Below are positions 44,972-54,540 of a stretch of DNA of 64,000 bases, piece after piece (position 1 is the stretch's first letter; every line of letters starts with the position of its first letter). This DNA is from Bacteroides sedimenti. GTDB lineage: Bacteria; Bacteroidota; Bacteroidia; Bacteroidales; Bacteroidaceae. The notes under the pieces are model-generated. The model did no database searches, was not told the origin of the DNA, and worked only from the letters and a program-made list of their open reading frames with translations. The position numbers were made by a program, and so were the translations under genes. The stretch spans positions 1,116,001-1,180,000 of the forward strand of contig NZ_AP028055.1 in the NCBI RefSeq assembly GCF_040365225.1. Direction: 5' to 3'.

Positions 44972-45054
44972 AATATAGGAATTTGGGTTAATACTATATT
45001 TATTATAACGCTATAAACATAAACAAATCAAATGACAAAAGCAATTAATAACCT

Positions 45055-45078
45055 ATTAATTTTTTATAAAAAATTAAT
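45055..45078. repeat. 24 bp perfect AT palindrome
   Basis: ATTAATTTTTTA followed by its exact reverse complement, 28 bp beyond the PAP2 stop. It may act as a weak bidirectional terminator for the Bat operon; no GC in the stem. Confidence 0.5.
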
Positions 45079-45105
45079 CATGGAGGGAAATAAAATAACA
45101 GGAAT

Positions 45106-45816
45106 TTACAAATATCGATAATTGAATATAATCATTCCAACTATCATTATGAAAAAGATTGTAGAAAATAAGGTGATCAGAATTAAATTGATATCTGAAA
45201 CAGCATACCTGCTGTCGGTACACCTACCAAAATACGAAACTTGCTTTTCTCTATCTGTTTTTTTGGTGATGTATTTATATAAATAAAAGACAAGAAAAGC
45301 TGACACGACGCCCAAGATTGCTCCACAGATGATGTCACCAAGATAATGTACTCCTAAATAAATTCTTGAATAACAAGTTACTAAAGCCCAGATGAGGAAG
45401 GCTATAGTATATTCCCTCTTTTTAATGAGAAGAGAGGTAAAAGTGAACAGTCCAAATGTGTTTGCAGCATGGCTGGATATAAATCCAAAACGTCCTCCTC
45501 TATATCCATTCACAATATCAACCAGATACATTAACTCAGGATCTTGTGCCGGACGGAAACGTTTGAATACAGGCTTAAAAATACCTGATGATACGCGGTC
45601 ACATATAAAAACAGTGACCGCTATCATCAAGATTATTAATAGAGCTTCTTTTAATTTATTATTGCGGATGATAATATACAGCAATACAATTGCCAACGGG
45701 ATCCATATAATCGTACTTGTGTACACCCACATAAATCCATCCCAAAAGGTAGAGTTACTTCCATTTAATGCCAGTAACGCTTCTTTATCGTATTGTATCA
45801 GCTGCTGTATATCCAT
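45106..45816 (-). CDS. PAP2-family membrane phosphatase
   Basis: A 236-residue integral membrane protein with several TM helices. It has the three phosphatase motifs: KPVFKRFRP (KX6RP), FISSHAANTFG (PSGH-like, with S-S-H) and SRIYLGVHYLGD (SRX5HX3D). It probably dephosphorylates a lipid phosphate such as undecaprenyl pyrophosphate or phosphatidyl phosphates; the exact substrate is not readable. It lies 16 bp after batE and may be the last gene of the Bat transcript. Confidence 0.93.
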   Translation of the reverse strand: MDIQQLIQYDKEALLALNGSNSTFWDGFMWVYTSTIIWIPLAIVLLYIIIRNNKLKEALLIILMIAVTVFICDRVSSGIFKPVFKRFRPAQDPELMYLVDIVNGYRGGRFGFISSHAANTFGLFTFTSLLIKKREYTIAFLIWALVTCYSRIYLGVHYLGDIICGAILGVVSAFLVFYLYKYITKKTDREKQVSYFGRCTDSRYAVSDINLILITLFSTIFFIMIVGMIIFNYRYL

Positions 45817-45832
45817 TTCTGTTATTGAGAAT

Positions 45833-46651
45833 TTAAATGATTTCCAGATCAGTTGTTTTCACCCAACCCACATTGCCATCCTCAAGTACTATCTCTTTCC
45901 ATTCTTTCATTGAGCTATCTTTAATGGTCACTTTACGGCCTTCATGGATAATAAAAAGTTCTGTTCCGCTCTCATTTGGTGTGCTCTTAACAGTCACACT
46001 TGGAGTCATTATAATTGCTTCTGCACGGTTAATCAGGCGATTTTTCTGATGTGAAGCAAATACATTTGATAATACAACAATTACAAGCAGAGCTATAGAA
46101 GCAATAAAGCCGATCTTCTTTAGAATTACTTTTTTTGAAAAAATAAAGAAATATAGACCTCCAATGAATAAAAGAAAAGATGCCACGCCCAATTTTGCCC
46201 ATTGATCAGCCCCCATACAGTTAATCAATGCATTTGTCCAGCTCACGAAAAAGATTTGGGGAGCCGGATTTATCTTATCCACCGTTTTTCCACGTGCAAT
46301 TTCCAAATTTGAGCGAATATCACCATCACCAGGTTTCAATAACAAAGCACGCTCATAGTTGAGAATCGCTTTTGCCATATCGTTCATCTTGTAATAGCTG
46401 TTTCCCAGGTTATAATACACATCTGCAGCCTCCCCTTTTGTACTAAGCAGAGATTCATATATCTGAATGGCGCTAGCATAGTCATTATGTGTATATGCAC
46501 TATCTCCCTTCGCCTTTGTAGGATTGGCGATTCTTACGGCAGTGAAATTTCTATGTGTAGCCTTTAATGGCTGAACAGTTGCCAACGAATCCTGGGCTGA
46601 AAGATTGAATGAGCAAAGAATGCTCACAACAATAAATATAATTTTCTTCAT
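45833..46651 (-). CDS. batE: BatE: TPR and SH3-like aerotolerance protein
   Basis: 272 residues: signal peptide, TPR repeats (DVYYNLGNSYYKMNDMAKAILNYERALLLKPG, ~residues 75-110), two TM helices (~residues 150-195) and a C-terminal SH3-like domain (VTVKSTPNESGTELFIIHEGRKVTI). This is the BatE order known from the B. fragilis Bat (Bacteroides aerotolerance) locus. It lies 19 bp after batD and is thought to act in the envelope with BatA-D; the exact biochemical role is unknown. Confidence 0.92.
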   Translation of the reverse strand: MKKIIFIVVSILCSFNLSAQDSLATVQPLKATHRNFTAVRIANPTKAKGDSAYTHNDYASAIQIYESLLSTKGEAADVYYNLGNSYYKMNDMAKAILNYERALLLKPGDGDIRSNLEIARGKTVDKINPAPQIFFVSWTNALINCMGADQWAKLGVASFLLFIGGLYFFIFSKKVILKKIGFIASIALLVIVVLSNVFASHQKNRLINRAEAIIMTPSVTVKSTPNESGTELFIIHEGRKVTIKDSSMKEWKEIVLEDGNVGWVKTTDLEII

Positions 46652-46670
46652 ATCACTATATCTTTCTCTG

Positions 46671-48491
46671 TTAGTGTTTAATAATGTTTTCCATTTTACT
46701 CACTACCTGAATGGCAGAAGCATAAACCTTATCCATCGCTTCATTTGGATCGCCTGGTGCATAACGAGCAAACTCACACTGGTTGAGTACAGACAAGAAT
46801 TCTTTAGTCAATTCCGCATCAACACCATAGTTAGTAAGTTCGGACTCAACATTATCTTTGGTTAGTTTAGACACCGGAATACTCAATTTGTCGCTGAAGT
46901 ATCCCCAAAGAGCTTTCAGCACCTCATCATAGAACTGTTCCTTCTTATTTTCGCTGAGCAGCTTACCTGCAACTTTCATTCTCTTTGTTGCCACTTTATT
47001 GGCTTTCTTCGTACGAACCTTTGCAACATTGGCATTCTCAACAGCCTGTTTTCTATATATGATTACAAAGGCGATAAAGAGCGCAGCAGGAATTATGTAT
47101 AACAGATAATACAGGAATGAGCCATAAAGGAAGTCTCCTTTTTCTGAGAAAGTAACATCATTGGTTTTGATATAACGAATATCAGATCCCAGCACTTTTA
47201 AATCTTCCTTATTAGTAAAGTTGGCAATAACTTGGCTAGCATTTCCGGCACCTTTAGCCACCTTGATATTAAACTCCTGTGTTCTCAACGTTTTGTAGCT
47301 ATTGCTGTTACTATCGAAATATGAGAATGATGCCGACGGAATCTTGTAATCGCCAGCATAACGAGGAATAGCAAGATATTCAATCACCTTACTTCCAGAA
47401 AGGCCATTTTTGGTCAACGTGAACTTATTAGTCACTTTAGGATCGTACACCTCAAAATCCTTGGGGAATTCAATCTTCGGAGTTTCGATTAGTTTTAAAT
47501 TACCTACCCCTGAAATTGTTATCCGGATTGTAATGGCATCGTTTGTTTTAACGTTTTGAGAATTAACAGAAGATGACAAAGTAAAGGCTCCTACTCCACC
47601 GCAGAAATTTGCAGGTTTACCACCCGGTAAGGCTTTTACATTAACTGTAATTTGTGGTGTTATGATTGATTTCTTCACATCAACCACGTTTGATCCTCCA
47701 TTGAAAAATGCATCAAACGGATCGTCGGTATGTACAGCTTTAGCCACAGATGCATCAAAACGTGCAGGGTTAATTACCAGCTTGCCTGTCTGCTGCGGGA
47801 AAAGCACAAATTGTCTGTAGATTACTGAATTATAATTTCTGCCCTTATATCGTTCCAGAGAAAACTGCTTTGTTTGCGGCAGCTCAACTTCCTGTGACTG
47901 AAATCCTTTAAAGTCTGGCAGTTTTACATTGTCGAAGCCTCTCAAATCAACCAATGTATAGATTTTATAGGTAAGCACAATTGCTTCTTGTTCATATACC
48001 GATGTTTTGTTTACAGATCCCTCAATGATGAGATCTTGTGCTGAGACCTTTGTACTTGATAAAGAACGTGAAGCAGCTTTATTTGATGATCCGCCGCCAG
48101 TCTGATCTGCCGGAAGCACTTTAATGCGCAGACTGTTCGAAGCAACGGCTTTTCCATCCGCTATAGCAGTTGCCGGTCCGATGGTAAAAGTTCCCTTCGA
48201 GCTTGCCATTACCGTATATGTATATGTAATTGAACTTACTGAAGAACCTTTGCCGTTTACATACTGAGAACTAGTCATTCTCGATTCGTACGGTCCGGCG
48301 AGCACATCAAATCCTTTCATGGACGATGCCCTGAAGCTCTTAACATTCTGCGTATTCACGGTATATGTAATTCTAAACTGATCGCCTACAGCGACCGCAT
48401 CCGGTGCTTCTGCCACCAATCTGACATTATCTGCAAAAGCATTAATTCCGGGTATCAATAAAATAATGAATAAGAAAATCAGTTTCCTCAT
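46671..48491 (-). CDS. batD: BatD: large periplasmic/membrane aerotolerance protein
   Basis: 606 residues with a signal peptide. The N-terminal ~400 residues are repeated Ig-like beta domains of the BatD/oxygen-tolerance family (VRLVAEAPDAVAVGDQFRITYTV, SVYEQEAIVLTYKIYTLVDLRGFD). There is one TM near residue 450 (LYIIPAALFIAFVIIY) and a basic cytoplasmic tail with a conserved helical bundle (FYDEVLKALWGYFSDKLSIP). It lies 35 bp after batC. Proposed to scaffold the BatA-BatB VWA complex; that role is inferred in the literature, not here. Confidence 0.93.
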   Translation of the reverse strand: MRKLIFLFIILLIPGINAFADNVRLVAEAPDAVAVGDQFRITYTVNTQNVKSFRASSMKGFDVLAGPYESRMTSSQYVNGKGSSVSSITYTYTVMASSKGTFTIGPATAIADGKAVASNSLRIKVLPADQTGGGSSNKAASRSLSSTKVSAQDLIIEGSVNKTSVYEQEAIVLTYKIYTLVDLRGFDNVKLPDFKGFQSQEVELPQTKQFSLERYKGRNYNSVIYRQFVLFPQQTGKLVINPARFDASVAKAVHTDDPFDAFFNGGSNVVDVKKSIITPQITVNVKALPGGKPANFCGGVGAFTLSSSVNSQNVKTNDAITIRITISGVGNLKLIETPKIEFPKDFEVYDPKVTNKFTLTKNGLSGSKVIEYLAIPRYAGDYKIPSASFSYFDSNSNSYKTLRTQEFNIKVAKGAGNASQVIANFTNKEDLKVLGSDIRYIKTNDVTFSEKGDFLYGSFLYYLLYIIPAALFIAFVIIYRKQAVENANVAKVRTKKANKVATKRMKVAGKLLSENKKEQFYDEVLKALWGYFSDKLSIPVSKLTKDNVESELTNYGVDAELTKEFLSVLNQCEFARYAPGDPNEAMDKVYASAIQVVSKMENIIKH

Positions 48492-48526
48492 TGCTTTGTG
48501 TTTTATATCCTCTTGTTATTATTTAA

Positions 48527-49207
48527 TTACCAGTCCTTATCCAGGTTGCGTCCCTGATTCGGAAGCCGTTTCTTCATCTTTTCCTGCAGCTGTTTTTCAT
48601 CCTGCGTAGCAGCATTCAGCAGTTGCTCGGCATTTTCTTTAGACATCTGATTTTTGTTAGGCTGCGGTTTTGGTTGCTCCTTCTGCTTATCATTTTTTTT
48701 CTGATCCTGCTTTTGTTTTTCTTTATTCTTGTCCTTGTTCTTGTCTTTGTTTTTATCCTTATTTTGCTGTTCCTTCATCTGTTTCATGGCCAGTGCCAGG
48801 TTATATCTGGTTTCATCATCATTCGGATTATTTCTCAAAGACTGTTTATAAGCCTGAACTGCCTCCTGGTAATGTTTGGCTGCCTGATACAACACCCCGG
48901 CATTATGATAAATCTTTGCCAGTTTGGTTTTGTTTTTCTCAACCTGAGAAGCCGCAGTATATTGCTGCATGGCTTCTTTAAGCTTGTTTTGCTGAGACAT
49001 GGCATTTCCCAAGTTGTATAAGGCTTCAGAAGAATTCGGATTGAGTTCCAGCGCTTTTCGGTAGTTTATCTCCGCCTGAACATAAAAGCTGTCTTTAAAC
49101 AGCTTATTACCCTTGCGGATATAATCCCTTTCACTTCTTTGCGCAAAAGCATTTCCATTGGCCAGAAGCAAGAAAGCTAAAATAATTATATATCTAACCT
49201 GTGACAT
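48527..49207 (-). CDS. batC: BatC: TPR aerotolerance protein
   Basis: 226 residues: signal peptide (to ~NAFAQ), three to four TPR units (residues ~30-145, e.g. AEINYRKALELNPNSSEALYNLGNAMSQ), then a lysine-rich low-complexity region with KNKD repeated several times (residues ~152-190). The C-terminus is short and conserved (EQLLNAATQDEKQLQEKMKKR). batB starts 3 bp upstream, so translation is coupled. In the Bat system it is a periplasmic adaptor; the partners are inferred. Confidence 0.92.
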   Translation of the reverse strand: MSQVRYIIILAFLLLANGNAFAQRSERDYIRKGNKLFKDSFYVQAEINYRKALELNPNSSEALYNLGNAMSQQNKLKEAMQQYTAASQVEKNKTKLAKIYHNAGVLYQAAKHYQEAVQAYKQSLRNNPNDDETRYNLALAMKQMKEQQNKDKNKDKNKDKNKEKQKQDQKKNDKQKEQPKPQPNKNQMSKENAEQLLNAATQDEKQLQEKMKKRLPNQGRNLDKDW

Positions 49208-49210
49208 TTC

Positions 49211-50233
49211 TTATATCTTAAACAGTTTAATATTCTTGAATAATGGATTTTTGCGCTCCAACAGCATCAAATCAGCAATCAGCAGAAGCAGAATTAACCA
49301 TGCTACCCCTTGAAACTGCTCATCGTAATCAGAATAGACGCTGCTTTCCATATCCGACTTCGCCATATCATCAATTGCGCTTATCAGCGATTTCTGGGCC
49401 GAGTTTGTATTGTCCACTCGAGCATAGATTCCTTTTCCTGCCGCAGAAAGCTCCTTGCACATTTCTTCGTTCAGTTTGGTGATAATCACATTTCCCTGTC
49501 GGTCTTTCTTAAAATTGCTTGAGCCAGGAACCGGTATAGGCGAGCCTTGTGTTGAACCAACTCCCAAGACATGTACCACGATTCCTTTCTTTTTTGCTTC
49601 TTTTACTGCTTCCACTGCTCCTGGTTCGTGGTTTTCGCCATCAGTAATCAGTACGATCGCTTTACCTACCCCTTTCTGAGGAGTAAAGCTCCGTGCAGCC
49701 AGATCGACTGCAGCACCTATTGCGGTACCCTGTCTGTTTATCAATGCAGGAGTGGTCGATTCAAGGAACATCTTGGCAGAAACAAAATCGCTGGTAATAG
49801 GAAGTTGCGTAAAAGCATCTCCAGCAAATACAATCAGTCCCACTTTGTTCTGATCAAACTCATCAACCAGTTTGGAAACAATCATTTTGGCTTTCTGCAA
49901 TCTGCTTGGAACAATATCTTCAGCTAACATTGAGTTGGATATATCAAGCGCAATAATAACCTCTACTCCTTTTCTCTCCACCTTCTCAGCTTTAGTACCA
50001 AACTGAGGACGGGCCATCAGAACTATGGTCAGCGCTAATGCAGCAAAAACAAGCCAGAATTTTACGTCCGGGCGATATCTGGAAACATCGGGCATCAGTT
50101 GTGCCATCAGTTCCGGGTCGCCGAACTTTTTAATTGCTTTCCGTCTCTTAAAGTTTGAATAGATATAGAAAGCTGCGATGAACGGCAATATTATAAGCAG
50201 ATATAAATATGTCGGGTCTGCAAATCGAAACAT
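49211..50233 (-). CDS. batB: BatB: VWA-domain membrane protein
   Basis: 340 residues: TM near the N-terminus and again near residue 60, a von Willebrand A domain with MIDAS (IALDISNSMLAEDI, then TAIGAAVD and ITDGENHEPGA), and a final TM (~residues 310-330). Same architecture as BatA, 17 bp after it, as expected for a heteromeric pair. Inner membrane with the VWA domain outside or inside the TM pair as in other BatB; metal binding is implied by the intact MIDAS. Confidence 0.94.
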   Translation of the reverse strand: MFRFADPTYLYLLIILPFIAAFYIYSNFKRRKAIKKFGDPELMAQLMPDVSRYRPDVKFWLVFAALALTIVLMARPQFGTKAEKVERKGVEVIIALDISNSMLAEDIVPSRLQKAKMIVSKLVDEFDQNKVGLIVFAGDAFTQLPITSDFVSAKMFLESTTPALINRQGTAIGAAVDLAARSFTPQKGVGKAIVLITDGENHEPGAVEAVKEAKKKGIVVHVLGVGSTQGSPIPVPGSSNFKKDRQGNVIITKLNEEMCKELSAAGKGIYARVDNTNSAQKSLISAIDDMAKSDMESSVYSDYDEQFQGVAWLILLLLIADLMLLERKNPLFKNIKLFKI

Positions 50234-50250
50234 AGTTTATCTTTTTTAAT

Positions 50251-51234
50251 TTACGGTATTTTCTTTAATATTGAGTTGCGTAAAAGGATCTCGCCCAGAA
50301 GACACAGGAACAATATCAGCGCAAACGGCTGATAGCCTTCATGTCTCTTGCTATATGCTTTTACATTCAACTTAGTCTTCTCCAGCTTATCAATTTCGTG
50401 GTAAACCTCTTTCAGCTTTGATGTGCTTGTTGCACGGAAATACTTTCCGTCTGTATTATGAGCAATCTGAGTCAATGTAGCTTCATCGATTTCCACCGGT
50501 ACATTGATATACTGTACCGTACCGCCTGTGGGATACGGATAAGGAGCCATTCCGTTTGTTCCTACGCCAATAGTGTATACCCGTATGCCAAAGCTTTTGG
50601 CAATTTCGGCAGCTGTGAGCGGAGATATCTCTCCCCGATTGTTAGAGCCATCGGTCAACAGAATAATCACTTTCGATTTTGCCTTGCTCTCCTTTAAACG
50701 GGACACTGCATTTGCAATACCCATACCCACAGCTGTTCCATCTTCTATCATACCGCATTGTGTATTGTTTAAAAGATTAAGTAGTACGGCGTGGTCTACG
50801 GTTAGCGGACACTGAGTAAAACTTTCAGCTGCGAAAAGAGTGATACCGATATTATCGTTCGGGCGACCGTTAATAAACTCGGCTGCCACCTCCTTTGCCG
50901 CTTCCAGACGATTGGGTTTCAGATCCTCAGCAAGCATACTGGTCGATACGTCAAGTGCCATCATGATATCGATTCCTTCCGTTTCCGTATTCTGCCAGTT
51001 GTTGGTAGTTTGCGGACGCGCAAGTATCAGTATCAGCATCACAAAAGCAATTAACCGAAGAACAAACGGTGCATGCAACAGATATATCTTATAGCTTTTG
51101 GGCGTGTGCGCAAATACCCTGGTGTCGGAAACCTGAAGCGCAGCCTCATTTTTCCGCTGCTTCAGGATATACCACACAATATATGGTACAAGCAGTATAA
51201 GCAGAAATAAAAATTTTATATTAGCAAATATCAT
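50251..51234 (-). CDS. batA: BatA: VWA-domain membrane protein
   Basis: 327 residues: two N-terminal TM segments (residues ~7-20 and ~55-75), VWA domain with MIDAS (MALDVSTSMLAEDL, GTAVGMGIA, LLTDGSNNRGE) and a C-terminal TM. First of the two VWA proteins of the Bacteroides aerotolerance locus. Starts 16 bp after the stop of the preceding membrane-protein gene. Confidence 0.94.
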   Translation of the reverse strand: MIFANIKFLFLLILLVPYIVWYILKQRKNEAALQVSDTRVFAHTPKSYKIYLLHAPFVLRLIAFVMLILILARPQTTNNWQNTETEGIDIMMALDVSTSMLAEDLKPNRLEAAKEVAAEFINGRPNDNIGITLFAAESFTQCPLTVDHAVLLNLLNNTQCGMIEDGTAVGMGIANAVSRLKESKAKSKVIILLTDGSNNRGEISPLTAAEIAKSFGIRVYTIGVGTNGMAPYPYPTGGTVQYINVPVEIDEATLTQIAHNTDGKYFRATSTSKLKEVYHEIDKLEKTKLNVKAYSKRHEGYQPFALILFLCLLGEILLRNSILKKIP

Positions 51235-51250
51235 TTCTCAATCGTTTTAA

Positions 51251-52360
51251 TTATAAGAACATATCAGTAATACGCATGGCCACATAAGCCATGATAGCTA
51301 TTATACCTGCGGTCAACAGTGTTATTCCGACAGCCAGTATCACTTTTGCCCTGCGTGAGCGTTTTTCCTCAACAGTTATCTCAGTAGGTACAGGTTTCTT
51401 GTCCGCAACTTCTTCCACCTTGGTATCATTGATAAAGGAGATTGCGTTAAGCAGGTTATAATCATTCTCATTCATCAGCGGATTATGCTTGGCAAACTTA
51501 ACCAGGTCAGCCGTCATAAAAAGATCTTTCAGTTCGTTGATGTCTTTAGATTCAACTTCCATCAACTTTTCGATAATCTCGGAAGAGGTCATTTCCATGG
51601 CATTGAACCCGAAACGTTCCTGAATATAGTTTCTCAACGTATCGGTCAGCTCGGTATAATACTCCTTGGAGCGACCGTGTTGCCAGATTTTCTCGGACTT
51701 TATACGTTCGATTGCTTTCATGGCCTGCTGGTGAGGTGGAAGCTTCGGTTCAATCTTTATATGTCTGATAATTGGTTTATTATCCCTGAAACGGATAATG
51801 AGGTATATTATCGCCAACAACAACGGAATGGCCAGTATGGAAAGAAAAACAATTCCGGCCCAATCGCTCCAAACGAAAGGAGGATTCATTACTCCCTTCT
51901 GAGGGAAGAATTGGTCGGGATGATTCTTATCGAGAGGCACCCTTGGAGAGTAAACCTTTAGCGCCAGCGACTTCGATTTATATTCCTTTGAATCTATCAT
52001 TACATTGAATGGAGGAATATAGTAAAGCGCCGAATCGAAAGAAGTTATCGTGTATTTCTGTGTAATAAGCAGGCGCTGTTTATTGTTGAGATACTGTGTA
52101 TCGGGCTTTGCAACTTCAAGAATTTCGATGCCACGCACCAAACTGTCTCTGAGATGAGGGAAAACAGCTTTTTGTCGGGCATCCATGCTTACCTGAAGTC
52201 TGATATGGGCCTGTTCACCAATCATAATCTGCAAAGAATCAATGGATACATCAACTGTAACAGATTGGGCTGCTATCTTCTGCGGAACAAAAGATAACAG
52301 CACGAAACAGCTCACTCCAATCAGGAAATTTCTGCTTTTCAATAATGTGTATTTACTCAT
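51251..52360 (-). CDS. Bat-operon membrane protein of unknown function
   Basis: 369 residues: signal peptide, a beta-rich extracytoplasmic domain (VTVDVSIDSLQIMIGEQAHIRLQV, like a BatD Ig domain), a TM at ~residues 172-192, a cytoplasmic domain (LPPHQQAMKAIERIKSEKIWQHGRSKEYYTELTDTLRNYI) and a second TM at the C-terminus. The position between DUF58 and batA matches the extra gene in Bacteroidetes Bat operons, similar to DUF4381-type proteins. The TM and cytoplasmic layout partly mirrors BatD. Function unknown. Confidence 0.8.
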   Translation of the reverse strand: MSKYTLLKSRNFLIGVSCFVLLSFVPQKIAAQSVTVDVSIDSLQIMIGEQAHIRLQVSMDARQKAVFPHLRDSLVRGIEILEVAKPDTQYLNNKQRLLITQKYTITSFDSALYYIPPFNVMIDSKEYKSKSLALKVYSPRVPLDKNHPDQFFPQKGVMNPPFVWSDWAGIVFLSILAIPLLLAIIYLIIRFRDNKPIIRHIKIEPKLPPHQQAMKAIERIKSEKIWQHGRSKEYYTELTDTLRNYIQERFGFNAMEMTSSEIIEKLMEVESKDINELKDLFMTADLVKFAKHNPLMNENDYNLLNAISFINDTKVEEVADKKPVPTEITVEEKRSRRAKVILAVGITLLTAGIIAIMAYVAMRITDMFL

Positions 52361-52366
52361 TTCGTA

Positions 52367-53236
52367 TTATTTTCTTTTAGCAAACAGATTCAGCAATGCT
52401 TTCACATAATCTTCGTCAGTACGCACAGAGACTGAATCTACACTGCTTCTGGTGAATAATTCGTTTAGAATATTCTGTTTCTTCACCCACCATTCGTGAT
52501 GCGCTTTGCGCAACGCTTTCGAAGAGGTATCAATCCATTGCTCATGACCGGTTTCCGCGTCTTTTACTTTCATCAGTCCAACCGCTGGAAGTTCAGCCAC
52601 ACGGCGGTCATAAACCTGAATAGCCACCACATCGTGCTTACGATTGGCTATGGTCAATGCGTTCTTGTAATCTGAATTATCAATGAAGTCGGAAATCAAA
52701 AACGCAGTGCATCTCTTCTTGATTGCATTGGTCAGGTATTCCAGCCCCATACGAACGTTCGTCCTACGGCTGGTTGCCTGAAAGTCAATCAGTTCACGGA
52801 TAATGAAGAGAATGTGCTTCCTGCCCTTCTTGGGCGGAATAAACTTCTCTATTTTGTCCGAGAAAAAGATTACACCTATTTTATCGTTGTTCTGGATGGC
52901 AGAGAACGCCAGGGTGGCAGCAATTTCTGTTACCATGTCCTTTTTCATCTGTTTCACCGTACCAAATTCAAGACTTCCGGAAACATCAATCAGCAACATA
53001 ACGGTAAGTTCACGCTCTTCCTCAAACACCTTCACATAAGGTTTGTGGAACCGTGCCGTTACATTCCAATCAATATCCCGCACATCATCGCCATATTGAT
53101 ACTCACGAACTTCAGAAAAGGCCATTCCCCGCCCTTTAAACGCAGAATGATACTGTCCGGCAAAGATGTTATTCGATAGTCCCCGAGTTTTTATTTCAAT
53201 CTGACGAACTTTTTTTATAAGTTCACTCGCTTCCAT
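52367..53236 (-). CDS. DUF58 domain protein of the Bat operon
   Basis: 289 residues, no signal or TM. The DUF58 signature GRGMAFSEVREYQYGDDVRDIDWNVTARF is followed by a VWA-like region with a MIDAS-type DVSGSLEFG. DUF58 proteins regularly pair with MoxR ATPases, which act on VWA proteins. The moxR gene ends 4 bp upstream, so the two are co-translated. Confidence 0.94.
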   Translation of the reverse strand: MEASELIKKVRQIEIKTRGLSNNIFAGQYHSAFKGRGMAFSEVREYQYGDDVRDIDWNVTARFHKPYVKVFEEERELTVMLLIDVSGSLEFGTVKQMKKDMVTEIAATLAFSAIQNNDKIGVIFFSDKIEKFIPPKKGRKHILFIIRELIDFQATSRRTNVRMGLEYLTNAIKKRCTAFLISDFIDNSDYKNALTIANRKHDVVAIQVYDRRVAELPAVGLMKVKDAETGHEQWIDTSSKALRKAHHEWWVKKQNILNELFTRSSVDSVSVRTDEDYVKALLNLFAKRK

Positions 53237-53240
53237 ACGA

Positions 53241-54236
53241 CTAAGGCACCTCCACCTTATTAAGAATCTTGCTAACTATTTCATCGGATGTCACATTGCT
53301 GGCTTCAGCTTCATAAGTAAGACCGATACGGTGACGAAGAACGTCGTGTGCAATGGCACGCACATCTTCCGGAATCACATAACCACGTCTCTTTATAAAT
53401 GCATAAGTACGGGCTGCCAGTGCCAGGTTGATAGAAGCACGTGGCGATCCACCGAAGGCAATCATATCTTTCAACTCCTTCAAGCCATACTTCTCCGGAT
53501 AACGTGTAGCAAACACAATATCAACGATATATCGTTCAATCTTTTCGTCCAGGTAAACATCACGAACCACCTTTCTTGCTTCTAGAATCTCGTCGGCTTT
53601 CAAGATAGGTTTCACATCAAACTTATCTCCGTTGATATTCTGGCGAATGATGAGCTTTTCTTCTTCCAGCTTTGGATAATCAATTACCACCTTCAACATG
53701 AAACGGTCCATCTGCGCTTCAGGAAGCGGATAAGTACCCTCTTGTTCGATGGGGTTCTGGGTAGCCAGTACCAGGAATGGTTCAGGCAACATGAAAGTAT
53801 CTTTGCTCAGAGTAACCTGACGCTCCTGCATGGCTTCGAGCAGAGCACTCTGAACTTTTGCCGGTGCACGGTTAATTTCATCTGCCAATACGAAGTTGGC
53901 AAATACCGGACCTTTCTTAACCATAAAGGTTTCGTCCTTCTGACTGTAGATCATGGTACCAACCACATCGGCAGGCAACAAGTCGGGCGTAAACTGAATG
54001 CGGCTGTATTTCGCATCAATCAACGAAGCCAGTGTTTTAATTGCCAGTGTTTTTGCAAGTCCCGGTACCCCTTCCAGCAGGATGTGTCCGTCAGAGAGCA
54101 ACCCAATCAGCAAAGACTCTACTAAGTGTTTCTGTCCCACAATCATCTGATCCATCCCCTTCATGAGGTTGGTTACAAATGCGCTTTGTTTTTCTATCCG
54201 TTCGTTCAACTCGCGGATATCAATCGATTCAGCCAT
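53241..54236 (-). CDS. MoxR-family AAA+ ATPase
   Basis: 331 residues: Walker A EGVPGLAKTL, Walker B VLADEINRAPAKVQSALLEAM, sensor 1 LATQNPIEQEGTYPLPEAQ and arginine finger/sensor 2 (MAFGGSPRASINL). MoxR ATPases are proposed chaperones that insert metal or activate VWA proteins. First gene of the Bat operon, followed by DUF58. The four 22 bp TGTACA iterons lie about 200 bp upstream. Confidence 0.95.
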   Translation of the reverse strand: MAESIDIRELNERIEKQSAFVTNLMKGMDQMIVGQKHLVESLLIGLLSDGHILLEGVPGLAKTLAIKTLASLIDAKYSRIQFTPDLLPADVVGTMIYSQKDETFMVKKGPVFANFVLADEINRAPAKVQSALLEAMQERQVTLSKDTFMLPEPFLVLATQNPIEQEGTYPLPEAQMDRFMLKVVIDYPKLEEEKLIIRQNINGDKFDVKPILKADEILEARKVVRDVYLDEKIERYIVDIVFATRYPEKYGLKELKDMIAFGGSPRASINLALAARTYAFIKRRGYVIPEDVRAIAHDVLRHRIGLTYEAEASNVTSDEIVSKILNKVEVP

Positions 54237-54435
54237 AGTTTTTATAATACTTTTATTGTTATTTTAATGCACTTAAGGAAGAGAATTTATCGTAGTAACT
54301 GATAATTCTTTTCGAGTTCCAAAAATACTCTTTATAATTAACTACAGCAACTAAAAATCATTAAAAAACAATGCATAATGTTTAGAAATGAGATAAGAAA
54401 CCGACCATTTTGAAAAGATTGGCCATAAAAGAAAA

Positions 54436-54523
54436 TTCTCTTGTACAAAACAATAGATTCTTTTGTACAAGAGAATTAATTGTTCTGTACAGAAGAATGC
54501 AATCTTTTGTACAGAACTTAATA
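54436..54523. repeat. Four 22 bp tandem repeats with TGTACA cores
   Basis: TGTACA occurs at 54442, 54464, 54486 and 54508: exactly 22 bp apart, about two helical turns. The consensus unit is TTCTTTTGTACARAAGAAT, itself near-palindromic. Units 1-2 and 3-4 also form inverted repeats (17 bp and 10 bp arms). It lies between the moxR start and the HU-LysM stop. It may be an iteron operator for the Bat operon or a double terminator for the HU-LysM gene; the sequence fits both. Confidence 0.65.
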
Positions 54524-54540
54524 AAGTTATCTCGATGGAT

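Noticed and set aside
45392..45913. 173-codon plus-strand ORF
   Set aside because: Antisense to the PAP2 and batE genes, which have complete motifs.
48623..49021. 132-codon plus-strand ORF rich in Leu/Ile/Phe
   Set aside because: Antisense of the Lys-rich batC region; the composition is explained by that.
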